A stretch of DNA of 64,000 nt from Pseudomonas fluorescens (GCA_902825215.1 LR782234.1:2108001-2172000); one strand, 5' to 3'. Shown: positions 29,901-43,052, counted from the stretch's first letter. Notes: a model not told the origin generated them from the sequence alone. Program-made: numbers and translations.

Positions 29901-32900
29901 TGGTGCCCGCGCACCTGTTGTTCCTCGCGCAATTGCCGCTGACCCCCAACGGCAAGGTCGACCGCAAAGCCTTGCCGGCGCCCGACGCCAGTCAGTTGCA
30001 ATCAACTTATCTCGCACCGCAAACCGCCACCCAGCATACGGTCGCCGAGATCTGGCAGGCGGTGCTCAAACTTGAGCAGGTGGGCCTGAGCGACAACTTC
30101 TTCGAACTGGGCGGTCACTCGTTGCTGGTCACGCAAGTGGTGTCGCGGGTGCGCCAGGCACTCAACGTACAAGTACCGCTGCGCACCTTGTTCGAACACA
30201 GCACGCTGATCGATTTCGTCGCGGCACTGGGCGTCGAACAGGCACACCGGCAGCCGCCGATGATCGCGTTGCCTCGGCTGCAACCGCTGGCATTGTCCTA
30301 CGCTCAGGAACGTCAATGGTTCCTCTGGCAACTCGAACCGGGCAGCACCGCCTACCATGTTCCGGCCGCTTTGCGTTTGCGCGGCGAACTGGATCTGCCG
30401 GCGTTGCAACGCAGCTTCGATGCCTTGATCGCCCGCCACGAATCGCTGCGCACCTGCTTTGTGGAAGAACAGGGCCAGACCCTGCAAGTGATTCAGGCCG
30501 AGGCGGCGCTGGATCTGCAGGTGCAGGATGTCGGTAACGTCGAAGACGACGCTCTGCAAGCGCTGGTCGCTGAAGAAACCCGGCAGCTGTTCAACCTGCA
30601 GCAAGGCCCGTTGTTGCGGGTCAAACTGCTGCGCCTGGCTGCGGATGACCACGCGCTGACCATCACCTTGCATCACATCGTCTGCGATGGCTGGTCGATG
30701 AACATCATGATCGACGAACTGGTCGCCCTGTATGCCGCCCACACTCTGGGCCGGACTGCCGCATTACCGACGCTGGCGGTGCAATACGCCGACTATGCGG
30801 TGTGGCAGCGTCAGTGGATGGATGCCGGTGAGCGGGAACGGCAGTTGAATTACTGGACGGCACAATTGGGCGATGGCGACCAGCCGTTGCTGGAGCTGCC
30901 GACCGACCGTCCGCGCCCGGCCGAACAAAGCTATCGCGGCGCTCGTCAGGACATTCCACTGAGCGCAGAACTGGCGGCGGGCCTCAAGGACCTTGCGCAG
31001 CGCGAACATGTCACGCTGTTCGCCGTGTTGTTGGCGTCATTCCAGACCGTGCTGCATCGCTACAGCGGTCAGGCCGAGATTCGCGTCGGCGTGCCCGTGG
31101 CTAACCGCAACCGGGTCGAGACCGAGGGCTTGATCGGGTTCTTCGTCAACACGCAGGTGCTCAAGGCCCAATTCGACAGCCAACAGACGTTCCGCAGCGT
31201 GTTGCAGCAAGTGAAAAATACCGTGCTCGGCGCGCAGGCTCATCAGGATCTGCCGTTCGAACAACTGGTCGACGCGCTGCAACCGGAGCGCAGCCTGAGT
31301 CATGCGCCGCTGTTCCAGGTGCTGCACAACCACCAGAGCCAGGCCCGTCGGGAGCAGGGCGCGACACGCTTGCCGAAGCTGGCCATCGAAGGCTTGAACT
31401 GGGTCTCGCACACCGCGCAGTTCGACCTGACCCTCGACACGTTTGAATCGGCCGACAACGTCTGGGCTGAACTGACCTATGCCACAGACCTGTTCGATGC
31501 TGAAACCATGGCGCGTTTTGCTGGCCATTGGACAAATCTGCTGCACGGCATCGTTGCCGACAGCGGCCAGCGTATCGCTGATTTGCCGCTGCAGGACGCT
31601 ACCGAGCGCGCGGCGACCTTGCGCCAATGGAACCCGGCGGTGGCCGATTTCCCCAGCGAGCAATGCCTGCACTCGTTGATCGAAGCGCAGGCGGCGCGCG
31701 CACCGCAGGCGGTTGCCGTGACGTGCGCCGAGCAATCACTGAGCTACGGTGAGCTCAACACTCGCGCGAACCGATTGGCCCACCAGCTGATCGCCAGTGG
31801 CGTCGGCCCGGACGTGCGCGTCGGCCTGGCGGTGGAGCGCAGCCTCGACATGCTGGTCGGCCTGCTGGCGATTCTCAAGGCCGGCGGCGCTTACGTGCCC
31901 CTGGATCCGAGCTACCCGCAAGAACGTCTGAGCTACATGATCGGCGACAGCGGCATTGCGTTGCTGTTGACCCAAAGTCATCTGCTCGCGCGCCTGCCGG
32001 TGCCCGATTGCGTGCGTAGCCTGATGCTGGATCAGCCAGATGGCCTTGAAGGCTACAGCGAACGCAATCCGCAAGTGCTGATGAGCGCCGACAACCTCGC
32101 GTATGTGATTTACACCTCGGGTTCGACCGGTCAGCCGAAGGGCACCTTGCTCGCGCATCGCAATGTGTTGCGGCTGTTCGCCGCCACGGATGCCTGGTTC
32201 GGTTTCGGCCCTTCAGACGTCTGGAGCCTGTTCCATTCCTACGCGTTCGACTTCTCGGTGTGGGAGATCTTCGGTGCGCTGCTGTACGGCGGCAAACTGG
32301 TGGTGGTGCCTTACGAGGTCAGCCGCTCGCCACAAGATTTCTTGGCCTTGCTCAGCCGCGCCGGCGTCACCGTACTCAACCAGACGCCGTCGGCATTCAA
32401 GCAACTGATGCAAGTGGCCTGTGCCCCGGAGCACGCCGCGCAACCACTGGCGCTGCGCTACGTGGTATTTGGCGGCGAGGCGCTGGAGGTCAAGAGCCTG
32501 CGGCCGTGGTTCGAGCGTTTCGGTGATCAGGCGCCGCAACTGGTCAACATGTACGGCATCACCGAAACCACCGTCCACGTGACCTACCGACCTTTGTCGA
32601 TGGCCGACTTGCAGCGCGACGCAAGCAGCCCGATCGGTGAACCGATTGGCGACTTGTCGTGGTACTTGCTCGATGGCGACCTCAACCCGGTGGCCAAGGG
32701 CTGCATCGGTGAGCTGTACGTCGGCCGCGCCGGCCTGGCGCGCGGTTACCTGAACCGTGCCGATCTGACGGCACTGCGCTTTATTCCCGATCCGTTTGCC
32801 GCTGACGGCGGTCGTCTGTACCGCACCGGTGACCTGGCGCGTTATCGCGCCGACGGCGTGATCGAATACATCGGGCGTATCGATCATCAGGTAAAAATTC

Positions 32901-35900
32901 GCGGCTTCCGCATCGAGCTGGGTGAAATCGAAGCACAACTGCTCGAACAGACCGCCGTGCGCCAGGCCGCTGTACTCGCGCAGCCCGGCCTCAGCGGCCA
33001 GCAGCTGGTTGCGTATCTGGTGCCGAACGACGAGGCGTTGCTCGACGCCAGCGCTACGCAACAGACGCAATGGCGCGATCGCGTGCGTGCCGAACTCAAG
33101 GCCAACCTGCCGGACCACATGATTCCGGCGCATCTGTTGCTGCTCGCGCAATTACCGCTGACGGCAAACGGCAAACTCAACCGCAGCGCGCTGCCAGCGC
33201 CGGATGCAAGTCAGGCACAACAGCCTTGGCAGGCGCCGCAAAGCGAGCTGGAACAGCGTTTGGCGGCGATCTGGCAAGACGTGTTGAAACTGCCGCAAGT
33301 GGGCCTGAACGACAACTTCTTCGAACTCGGCGGCGACTCGATCATTTCGATTCAGGTGGTCAGCCGTGCGCGTCAGGCCGGGATTCGTTTGAACCCCAAA
33401 GACCTGTTCCAGCATCAGACCATTCAACGTCTGGCACACGTCGCGCAATGGGCCGATGACGCATCGTCCATCGATCAGCAAGCCGTGACCGGCGTGGCCC
33501 GGCTGTTGCCGATTCAACAGCAGTTCTTCGACGATGAAATCCCTGAGCGTCACCACTGGAACCAGTCCGTGCTGCTCAAACCCCGTGAGCCCCTGGACGC
33601 GGACAAAGTCGAGCAGGTGTTGCGTGCGCTGGTCGCCCATCACGATGCCCTGCGCCTGAGCTTCAGCGAGCGCGATGGCGTGTGGCAGGCCGAACACCGC
33701 GCGGTCGAAGACCTGCCGCACAATCTGTTGTGGCAAGAGCGTGTCGCCGATGCGCCGGCGCTGGAAGCCTTGGGCAACCGCGCACAGCGCAGCCTCGATT
33801 TGCACAACGGTCCATTGCTGCGCGCCGTGTTGGCGACGCTGGCCGACGGCACGCAGCGCTTGCAGCTGGTGATCCATCACCTGGTAGTCGACGGCGTGTC
33901 GTGGCGGATTCTGCTGGAGGATCTGCAAAACGCTTATCAGCAATTGCTCGACGCTCAGCCACTGAAACTGCCGGCGAAAACCAGCGCCTTCAAGGACTGG
34001 AGCGAGCACTTGCAACGCTACGCCACAAGCGCGGCCTTGCAACAAGAGCTGGCGTACTGGCAGGCCTGCCTGCGCGATGTCAGCACTGATCTGCCGTGTA
34101 AAAACATCGATGCCGGTCAGCACAACCGACTGGCGCACACCGTGCAGACCAGACTCGACGCGCAATTGACCCGACAACTGCTGCAAGAAGCCCCGGCGGC
34201 GTATCGCACGCAGGTCAATGATCTGCTGCTGACGGCGCTGGCGCGGGTCATCGGGCGCTGGAGCGGTCAGGCGTCGACGCTGATTCAGCTTGAAGGACAC
34301 GGTCGCGAAGACCTGTTCGACGGCGTTGACCTGAGCCGCACTGTCGGCTGGTTCACCTCGATGTTCCCGGTGCGCCTGACCCCGGCGGCGACAGCGGGCG
34401 AGTCGATCAAACAGATCAAGGAACAACTGCGCGCCATCCCTGGCAAAGGCATCGGTTTCGGCGCACTGCGCCACCTCGGTGATGCTCAGGCCCAAGCGAG
34501 CCTGCGCGCCTTGCCGACGCCGCGCATTACCTTCAACTACCTCGGCCAGTTCGACGGCAGTTTTGCCGCGGATGACGGCGCACTGTTTGCGCCAGCGCCG
34601 GATAACGCCGGCGTGGATCAAAGCCCGGACGCACCGATGGGCAACTGGCTGACCTTGAACGGTCAGGTGTATGGCGGTGAATTGAGCGTTGGCTGGACGT
34701 TCAGCACAGAGCGCTTCGACAACGACACCATCGAGCGTCTGGCCGCTGAATACGCCGAAGAACTGGCATTGCTGATTGATCATTGCCTGAGGCCGGGCGT
34801 GGCGGGCCTGACGCCATCGGACTTCCCGCTGGCCGGCCTGACGCAGGCGCAACTCGACGGTTTGCCGGTTGCGGCGCAGCAGATTGCCGATATCTACCCG
34901 CTGTCAGCGATGCAGCAAGGCATGTTGTTCCACAGCCTCTATGAGCAGGCGAGCGGTGACTACATCAACCAGGTTCGCCTCGATGTCGAAGGACTCGACC
35001 CGCAACGCTTCCAGCACGCCTGGCAAGCGGCGGTGGATAACCACGACATCCTGCGCACCGGTTTTGTCTGGCAGGGTGAACTGGCACATGCCGTCCAGGT
35101 GGTGCACAAGCAACTGCAGATGCCGTTCAGCGTGCTCGACTGGCGCGAGCGCGGTGATTGCCAGAATGAGCTCGATACGCTGGCCGCGGCCGAGCAGGCG
35201 CAAGGTTTCGACCTGGGCCAGGGGCCGCTGCTGCGCATGGTCGTGGTGCGTCTTGACGAGCAGCGCTGCCACCTGATTTACACCAACCATCACATTCTCA
35301 TGGACGGCTGGAGCAACTCGCAGTTGCTCGGCGAAGTCCTCCAGCGTTATGCCGGGGAAACCGTGCCGGCGCTGGCCGGGCGGTATCGCGATTACATCGA
35401 GTGGCTGCAACGTCAGAACGCGCAGGTCAGTGAGCATTACTGGACGGCACAACTGGCCAGTCTGCAGGAACCGACCCGTCTGGCGCAGGCGATTCAGTCG
35501 CACATTGGCGATGAGTCCCGTGACGGCCATGGTGAGTTGTATCGCTTCCTCGATGCCGGGCAAACCCGACGTCTGGGCGAATTTGCCCGGCAGCAGAAAG
35601 TCACCCTCAACACCCTGATTCAAGCGGCCTGGCTGCTGCTGTTGCAGCGCCTGACCGGGCACGCCAGCGTCGCGTTCGGCGCGACGGTGGCGGGGCGTCC
35701 GACCGAGCTCAAAGGGGTCGAGCAACAGATCGGCCTGTTCATCAACACCTTGCCGGTGATCGCCAGCCCGCGCCCGGAACACAGCGTCGGTCAGTGGTTA
35801 CAAAGCGTGCAGGCGCAAAACATCGGCCTGCGCGAGCACGAGCACACGCCGTTGTTCGATATCCAGCGCTGGGCCGGGCAGAGCGGTGAAGCGCTGTTCG

Positions 35901-38900
35901 ACAACATTCTGGTGTTCGAAAACTACCCGGTGTCGCAGGCGCTGGAGCAGGGCGCGCCGCAGGAACTGCGCTTCGGCGCGGTCAACAACCACGAGCAAAC
36001 CAACTACCCGCTGACGCTGGCGGTGAATGTCAGCGATGAATTGTCCCTGCATTACAGCTATCAGCGCGGGCAGTTCACCGACTCGGTGATCGAACGCCTC
36101 AGCGCGCAACTGCACAACCTGTTGCAGCAGATGGTGCAGTCGGGCGAAACCCGGCTGGGCACGCTGGATCTGCTTGACGCTGCCGAGCGCAGCGTGATGG
36201 TTGAACAGTGGAACGCTACCGCCATCGACTACCCGCTCGAACAAGGCGTTCACCGCTTGATCGAAGCGCAGGCCGCACGCACCCCGCACGCCCCGGCGCT
36301 GGTCTTTGCCGGACAGACGCTGAGTTACGAACAGCTCAATGTCCGAGCCAACCAGCTCGCCCATGCGTTGATCGCACGGGGTGTCGGCGCGGATGTGCTG
36401 GTGGGCATTGCGCTCGAGCGCAGCCTGGAAATGGTCGTCGGCTTGCTGGCGATTCTCAAGGCCGGTGGCGCGTATGTGCCGCTCGATCCGCAGTATCCGC
36501 GTGATCGCCTGAGCTACATGATCGCCGACAGCGGCATAGACCAGTTGCTGACGCAGGCGCCTCTGCTCGCGGATCTGCCGATTCCCGACCACGTACAGAC
36601 GTTGTGCCTGGCGGCTGACGGCGCTGACTTCGCGGCGCAGCCCACGCACAATCCGCAGGTGGCCTGCGACGCCAGTAACCTGGCTTACGTGATTTACACC
36701 TCGGGCTCGACCGGCATGCCCAAAGGTGCCGGCAACGCGCATCGCGCGCTGACCAACCGGTTGCTGTGGATGCAGCAGGCTTACGCGCTGACGGCGGCAG
36801 ACACCGTGCTGCAGAAAACCCCGTTCAGCTTTGACGTGTCGGTGTGGGAGTTCTTCTGGCCCCTGATGACCGGCGCGCGGCTGGTGGTGGCAGCACCGGG
36901 CGATCACCGCGATCCTGCCCGACTGATCGCCTTGATCAACGAGCACCGGGTGACCACGCTGCACTTTGTGCCTTCGATGCTTCAGGCGTTCTTGCAGGAC
37001 GGCCATGTGTCGAGCTGCACCAGCCTGACCCGCATCGTGTGCAGCGGTGAAGCGCTGCAAGTGGACGCGCAGGCGCAGGTCTTCGCGAAACTGCCTGGCG
37101 CCGGTTTGTATAACTTGTACGGCCCGACCGAGGCAGCCATCGATGTCACCCATTGGACCTGCCGTGACGAAGGCGTTGACGCGGTGCCGATTGGTCAGCC
37201 GATCGCCAACCTGTCGACGTTCATTCTCGACAGTGGCCTCAATCCGTTGCCGATCGGTGTCGCCGGTGAGCTGTACCTGGGCGGGGTCGGTCTGGCGCGT
37301 GGATATCACCATCGCCCGGGGCTCAGCGCCGAGCGTTTTGTTGCCAGCCCGTTTGGCCGTGGCGAGCGCCTGTACCGCACCGGTGACCTGGCGCGCTATC
37401 GCGCTGACGGAGTGATCGAATACGTCGGGCGTATCGACCATCAGGTCAAGCTGCGCGGCTTGCGCATCGAACTCGGCGAAATCGAAGCGCGCCTGCTCGA
37501 ACATGCCGCCGTGCGCGAAGCCGTGGTGGTCGCCCGCGAGGTTTTGGGCAGCCAGCAACTGGTGGCGTATCTGGTGCCGAATGATCCGGCGATCGTTGAC
37601 GCCGGCGAGTCGCAGCGCACCGGGCTGCACGACGACCTGTCGAGCTGGCTGGGCGCACGCCTGCCGGATTACATGGTGCCGGCGCACCGCGTGTGGCTGG
37701 CGCAAATGCCGCTGAGCCCGAACGGTAAACTCGAGCGCAAACGCCTGCCGGCGCTGCAATTCTCGACGGCGCAGCAACACGTCGAACCGGCAAATGCCAT
37801 CGAGCAGACGCTGGTGGACATCTGGAAAGACGTGCTGGGGCTTGAGCGAATCAGCACCACCGACAGTTTCTTCGCCTTGGGCGGTGACTCGATCATCTCG
37901 ATTCAGGTGGTCAGCCGTGCGCGCACGCAGGGCATCGAGCTGAGCCCGAAAGATCTGTTCCAGCAACCGACCATTCAACAACTGGCCCTGCGCGCCGAAA
38001 CCAGTGCCGGCACTCGGGCGCCGGTGGCGGCCCTGATCGATATGCCGTTGCACGGTCTGAGCGAGGCGCAAATCGCGCAATTGCCCTTGCCGCGCGGTCA
38101 GCTCGACGGTCTGTACCGCTTGTCGCCGATGCAGCAGGGCATGCTGTTCCTCGGGTTGAATTCGCCGCAAACCGATCTGTATATCAATCAGGTGAGCATT
38201 GCGGTGCAGGGTCTGCAGCCGCTGCGCTTTGCGGCAGCATGGGAGGCGGTCGCCCGTCGCCATGACATTCTGCGCACCGGGTTCCTCTGGCAGGACATGG
38301 CCGAACCGCTGCAGTTCGTGCTCGCCGACGCGCCGTTGCCGATCAGCGTGCTCGACTGGCGTGCGCAGGATCATTCTGCCGCCGCCTTGCAAGCGCTGGC
38401 CGATGCCGAGCGGGCCAAGGGCTTCGATCTCGACCAGCCGCCGCTGCAACGCCTGACGCTGGTGCAGGTGGGCGAGGACAGCTATCAACTGATCTGGACC
38501 TATCATCACATTCTCATCGACGGCTGGAGCAGTTCGCAGCTGATCGGCGAAGTGCTCAGTCAGTATTCCGGTCAGGCCCTGGCCGAGGCGGTGCCGTACC
38601 GCCGTTACATCAACTGGCTGCAACAACAGGACGCCCAGGCCAGCGAAGGTTTCTGGCGTGAACATCTGGCGTTGCTCGATGAGCCGACCTACCTCGCCGA
38701 TGCGCTGGTGCGCACCGGCAGCGGGCAGGGTCACGAAGCGTTGTACAGCCGTTTGGGCGAACCCCGAACCGAGCAACTCAAGGCGTTCGCGCAATCGCAG
38801 CAGGTCACCCTCAATACGCTGGTGCAGGGCGCGTGGCTGATGCTGCTCAGCCGCTACAGCGGCCAGCGGTGCGTGGCGTTCGGCGCGACGGTGGCGGGGC

Positions 38901-41900
38901 GGCCGGCGAGTCTGCCGGCGTCCGAGTCGATCCTCGGTCTGTTCATCAACACCTTGCCAGTGATCAAGGACGTACCGGCCGAGCAGGCAGTCGGCGAGTG
39001 GCTGCGCGAGTTGCAGGACTTCAACCTGGAAATGCGTGAGCGTGAGTACACCCCGCTCACCGATGTGCAGCGTTGGGCCGGACGCGCCGGGCAATCATTG
39101 TTCGACAGCATCATCGTGTTCGAGAACCACCCGATCGATCAGGCCTTGCGTGAGTGGCGCGATGATTCGCTGCAGTTCGGCGAGAGCAACAGCGTCGGCC
39201 TGACCAACTTCCCGATGGACTTGATGGTCACGCTCGAAGAAGGGCTGGTGATCGAGTACATGTTCCTGCGCGAGCACTTTGACCGGGCGACGGTGGAAGG
39301 CATTCGCAGCCACATGGAAGGCTTGCTTGCAGCGCTGACGCAAGACCCCGCGCAACCGTTGGGACGCATCGGTCTGCCGACGGCGCAGGCATTGTTGACG
39401 CCGCCGGTGCCTCTGCCAGCGCAGACGCCGGTGGTGCATCAGCGTATCGCTGAATGGGCAATGCAACGCGGCGAGCAGACGGCAGTGATCTTCAACGGCC
39501 AGACGTTCAGTTATGCCGACATCGATGCGCGGACCAATGCCTTGGCGCATGCGTTGATTGCTCAGGGTGTCGGCCCGGAAGTCCGTGTCGGCGTGGCCCT
39601 GCCGCGCAGCGAAAACCTGATCGTTGCGCTGCTGGCGGTGCTCAAGGCCGGCGGCGCCTATGTGCCGCTGGACGCGACGTATCCGCGTGAGCGCCTGAGC
39701 TATCTGATGGGTGATTCGGGTATGGCGTTGCTGCTCAGCGATTCGACGCTGCGTGAGGTGCTGCCGGTGCCGGACAACCTGCAGGTGCTGGAGCTCGATG
39801 GTCTGGATCTGAGCGCACAGTCGCGCGTCGCGCCGCAGGTGATGGTGCATGCCGATAACCTGGCCTACGTGATCTACACCTCCGGTTCCACCGGCCAGCC
39901 GAAAGGCGTCGGCGTGGCGCACGGAGCGCTGGCGATGCACTGCGAGGCGATCGGTCAGCGTTATGAAATGAGCACGGACGACTGCGAATTGCATTTCATG
40001 TCGTTCGCCTTCGACGGTGCCCATGAACGCTGGCTGACCACGCTGACGCACGGTGCGCGCCTGCTGATGCGGGACGACAGCCTGTGGACTGCCGAGCAGA
40101 CCTATAACGCGCTGCATGAGCATCGCGTCAGCGTGGCCGCGTTCCCGCCGGTGTACTTGCAACAATTGGCCGAGCACGCGCAACAGCACGGCAACCCGCC
40201 GGCCATGCGCATTTACTGCTTCGGCGGGGATGCGGTGCCTGAGGCGAGTTTCGAACTGGCCAGGCGTGCGCTCAAACCGCAATACATCATCAACGGCTAC
40301 GGCCCGACGGAAACGGTGGTCACGCCACTGATCTGGAAGGCTGGCGCGGACGATCGTTGCGGCGCTGCGTATGCGCCAATCGGCAGCGTCGTGGGCGAGC
40401 GCAGCGGTTATGTCCTCGACCGCGACCTCAACGGCCTGCCGACCGGCATTGCCGGTGAGTTGTACCTGGGGGGCGCACTGGCCCGTGGTTATCTGGGCCG
40501 CGCCGGCGGCACGGCCGAGCGCTTCGTGGCCAACCCGTTCAGCGCCGATGGCAGCCGCCTGTACCGCACCGGTGATCTGGTGCGTCAGCGCGCCGACGGC
40601 ACGTTCGACTACCTCGGGCGCATCGACCATCAGGTGAAAATTCGCGGCTTCCGCATCGAGCTCGGGGAAATCGAGGCACGCCTCAAGCAGCAACCGGGCG
40701 TGCGCGATGCGGCCGTGGTGGCGCGTGAAGGGGCCAGCGGCAAGCAACTGCTCGGCTATGTGCTGGCGGGCCGCGATGCGCCGGTCAACGGTTTCTGCGA
40801 GCAGTTGCGTGAACAGCTCAAGGCCAGCCTGCCGGATTACATGGTGCCGACGCACCTGACGTTGCTCGACCGCATGCCGTTGACCCCGAATGGCAAACTT
40901 GACCGCAAGGCGTTGCCGGATCCGGACAACGCCCAGCGTCAGACCTACGTAGCGCCGCACACCGAGCTGGAAAAAGCCCTGGCGAAGATCTGGCAGGACG
41001 TGCTGAAAATCGAGCGTGTCGGCCTCACGGACAACTTCTTCGAACTCGGCGGGGATTCGATTCTCAGCCTGCAAGTGGTGGCACGCAGCCGCGTACTCAA
41101 GGCGCAGGGGCTGAGCCTGAAATTGCGCGATCTGATGCAGAAACCGAGCATCGCCGAACTGGTTGCCAGTGTGCAGGGCAGCGCCGGGAAAGCTTGCGCT
41201 CTGTTGGCGATGAACGCCGAGGTCAAGGCTGTGGCGCCGCTGTTCTGCATTCACGCCGGTTTCGGCACGGTGTTCGACTACGAGCCGCTGGCCCGCCGTT
41301 TGAACGGTCGGCGTCAGGTGTTGGCGATCCAGTCACGGATGCTCCTGGATCCGGCGTTCAATGATGTGTCGCTGCAAAGCATGGCAAGCGATTACGTCGC
41401 GCAGATCCGCGAGAAACAGCCGCAGGGGCCGTATCACTTGCTGGGCTGGTCGCTGGGCGGAACGCTGGCAACGCTGATGGCCGCGCAACTGGAGCACGCC
41501 GGGCAGGCCGTGCAGTTTGTCGGACTGGTCGACAGCTTCGTGCCGTCGGCCAAGGTCAACATCGGGGCCGTGGATGACTGGCGCGACGACCTGCGCGAGT
41601 TCTTGCGCGTGACCCTGCCGGAGGCAGCAGACGTGAACATCGAGGGCGAGGAGAGCGCGCAGAATCTGCGTGCTGTGTTCAGCGCCGCGATGGCCACGGA
41701 ACGTGGCGCTTCGACCTACGTGGCGCTGGGCGCCGATGAGCTGGCGCATGTGTTCAGTGTGGCGCGGCGGCTCAAGCGGTTGTCGCGCAAACTCGATCGC
41801 TGTGTGCCGCTCGACGTCAATCCGGTGTGCTGGTGGACGCTGGGCCGTGAGGAGGAGGCGCTGGAACTGGCAGGGCAACTTGGACAGCCAGGCATGGGCG

Positions 41901-42007
41901 GTGAATGGCTCGATTGCGGGCACTTCCAGATCCCGCGCGATGAAACGTTCCTGCTGGAGGCTGAAGAAATGCTCGGCGAGATCGTTGAACCAGTAGCCAT
42001 GTCCTGA
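26957..42007 (+). CDS. pvdD: Pyoverdine side-chain NRPS 2, four modules with terminal thioesterase
   Basis: A 5016-residue synthetase: C-A-T, C-A-T-E, C-A-T, C-A-T-TE. Carrier serines are 1055, 2128, 3645 and 4701; the thioesterase has GWSLGG with Ser4832 and a likely catalytic His4989 in CGHFQIP. Codes predict Gly, Thr (epimerised to D-allo-Thr), Ser and OHOrn. The N-terminal MDKSVALRVAKRFITLP segment is a docking region like that of NRPS 1. Its ATG overlaps the previous stop (TGATG), with GGAGGA just upstream, so translation is coupled. The name pvdD is given because it is the last, thioesterase-bearing synthetase; modules differ from PAO1 PvdD. Oddity: carrier 3 has GGDSI and is followed by a DCL-like condensation domain although no epimerase is present. 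Confidence 0.92.
27110..30230 (+). other. NRPS module 4: C-A(Gly)-T
   Basis: LCL-type condensation domain (LSYAQERQLFLW; HHIISDG from residue 183). A4 motif FDIFALE with D711; code DILQLGLIW plus K, the standard Gly code. Carrier Ser1055 in GGHSL; no epimerase. Confidence 0.85.
30293..34850 (+). other. NRPS module 5: C-A(Thr)-T-E
   Basis: LCL-type condensation domain, A4 motif FDFSVWE with D1765, code DFWNVGMVH plus K, the Thr code. Carrier Ser2128 in GGDSI, then an epimerase (HHLVVDG from 2307). Inverting the alpha carbon of L-Thr gives D-allo-Thr. Confidence 0.85.
34889..38030 (+). other. NRPS module 6: C-A(Ser)-T
   Basis: DCL-type condensation domain, A4 motif FDVSVWE with D3293, code DVWHVSLID plus K, the Ser code. 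Carrier Ser3645 sits in GGDSI as in carriers before epimerases, but only about 70 residues of linker follow before the next condensation domain, so no epimerase is present. Predicted residue: L-Ser unless epimerised otherwise. Confidence 0.85.
38111..41990 (+). other. NRPS module 7: C-A(OHOrn)-T-TE
   Basis: Condensation domain LYRLSPMQQGMLF with HHILIDGWS, a DCL-like class. The A domain has FDGAHERW with D4353 and the same code as module 2 (DGEACGGVT plus K). Long stretches of DNA around the A4 motif are nearly identical to module 2. Carrier Ser4701, then the thioesterase. A terminal free OHOrn can close to the cyclic hydroxamate found at the end of many P. fluorescens and P. putida pyoverdines. 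Confidence 0.65.
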
Positions 42008-42030
42008 ACTGTGTACTGAACCTGAAAAAC

Positions 42031-42054
42031 GCTCGGGCGCCTGTATGGCGCCCG
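42031..42054 (+). promoter_or_regulatory. GC-rich hairpin between NRPS 2 and the hydrolase gene
   Basis: CGGGCGCC, a short loop, GGCGCCCG. No T-run follows, so it is more likely an mRNA-stabilising or attenuating hairpin than a full terminator. Confidence 0.5.
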
Positions 42055-42072
42055 ACGCGTCTGGAGAATTGA

Positions 42073-43032
42073 ATGTCGTTGAACCCTGATATCGCCGCGT
42101 TTCTGCAATTGGTCGGCAATGGTCGCGCCAGTGGCAAACGTGTCGGCATGCATGAACTGAGTCCAGCGGTCGCCCGTGAGCAGTTCGATCAGTCATCGCT
42201 GTTGATGGATGCTGGCGGTGAAGACCTGCACCGGGTGGACGAGGTGCAATTAGCGGTGCGCGATGGGTCGCGCCTGCATGCACGGATCTACCGTCCTCAG
42301 CCTTTGGCAGTGGGTGCGCGGCGCCCGGCGCTGTTGTATTTCCACGGCGGCGGCTATGTGGTCGGCAGCCTCGATTCCCATGATTCGCTGTGCCGCGCTC
42401 TGGCGTCGATGGCCGATTGTGTGGTGGTGTCGGTGGCGTATCGGCTGGCGCCGGAGTGGCGTTTTCCGACAGCTGCCGAGGATGCCCGGGATGCCTGGGA
42501 CTGGCTGCTGGCGAGTGCTGCGGATCTGGGGCTGGATGTCACGCGTCTGGCGATTGCCGGGGACAGCGTCGGCGCCAGTCTGGCCACGGTGCTCGCCGGG
42601 CAATTGGCGGACGCCGCAGTGCGGCCGCGCTTGCAGGTGCTGATTTACCCGGTGACCGATGCCAGTGGCAGCACGCCGTCCATCGAGCAGTATGCCGAGG
42701 GGTATCTGTTGGAGAAGGCATCGCTGCAGTGGTTTTACCAGCACTATCAGCGTGACGCCGGCGATCGCCTCGATCCGCGTTTCTCGCCATTGCTGGCCGA
42801 GGTACCGGCGAACGTAGCGCCGGCGCTGCTGGTGCTTGCCGAGTGCGATCCGCTGCACGATGAAGGCGTGGCGTATGCGCGGCATTTGCAGGCGGCGGGT
42901 GTGGACGTGGAACTGAAAGTGTACGAAGGCATGACCCATGATTTCATGCGCATGGGCGCGATCATCGATGAGGCAGAAGAAGCGCAGCAGTACATCGCCG
43001 CGCGCCTGTTGCAGGTGTTTGCAGCGGTGTAA
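42073..43032 (+). CDS. Alpha/beta hydrolase, hormone-sensitive lipase family
   Basis: A 319-residue esterase-like protein: HGGG oxyanion motif at residues 91-94, nucleophile elbow GDSVG with Ser165 (usual form GDSAGG), Asp in ECDPLHDEG and His in MTHDFMRMG. It follows the NRPS operon by 65 bases on the same strand with only a hairpin between, and a strong terminator comes after it, so it is probably the last gene of the NRPS transcript. No signal peptide, so cytoplasmic. Its substrate in pyoverdine metabolism is unknown; ester or acyl removal is possible. Confidence 0.85.
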   Translation: MSLNPDIAAFLQLVGNGRASGKRVGMHELSPAVAREQFDQSSLLMDAGGEDLHRVDEVQLAVRDGSRLHARIYRPQPLAVGARRPALLYFHGGGYVVGSLDSHDSLCRALASMADCVVVSVAYRLAPEWRFPTAAEDARDAWDWLLASAADLGLDVTRLAIAGDSVGASLATVLAGQLADAAVRPRLQVLIYPVTDASGSTPSIEQYAEGYLLEKASLQWFYQHYQRDAGDRLDPRFSPLLAEVPANVAPALLVLAECDPLHDEGVAYARHLQAAGVDVELKVYEGMTHDFMRMGAIIDEAEEAQQYIAARLLQVFAAV

Positions 43033-43052
43033 CGGATGTGAGGCGTTGCAGA

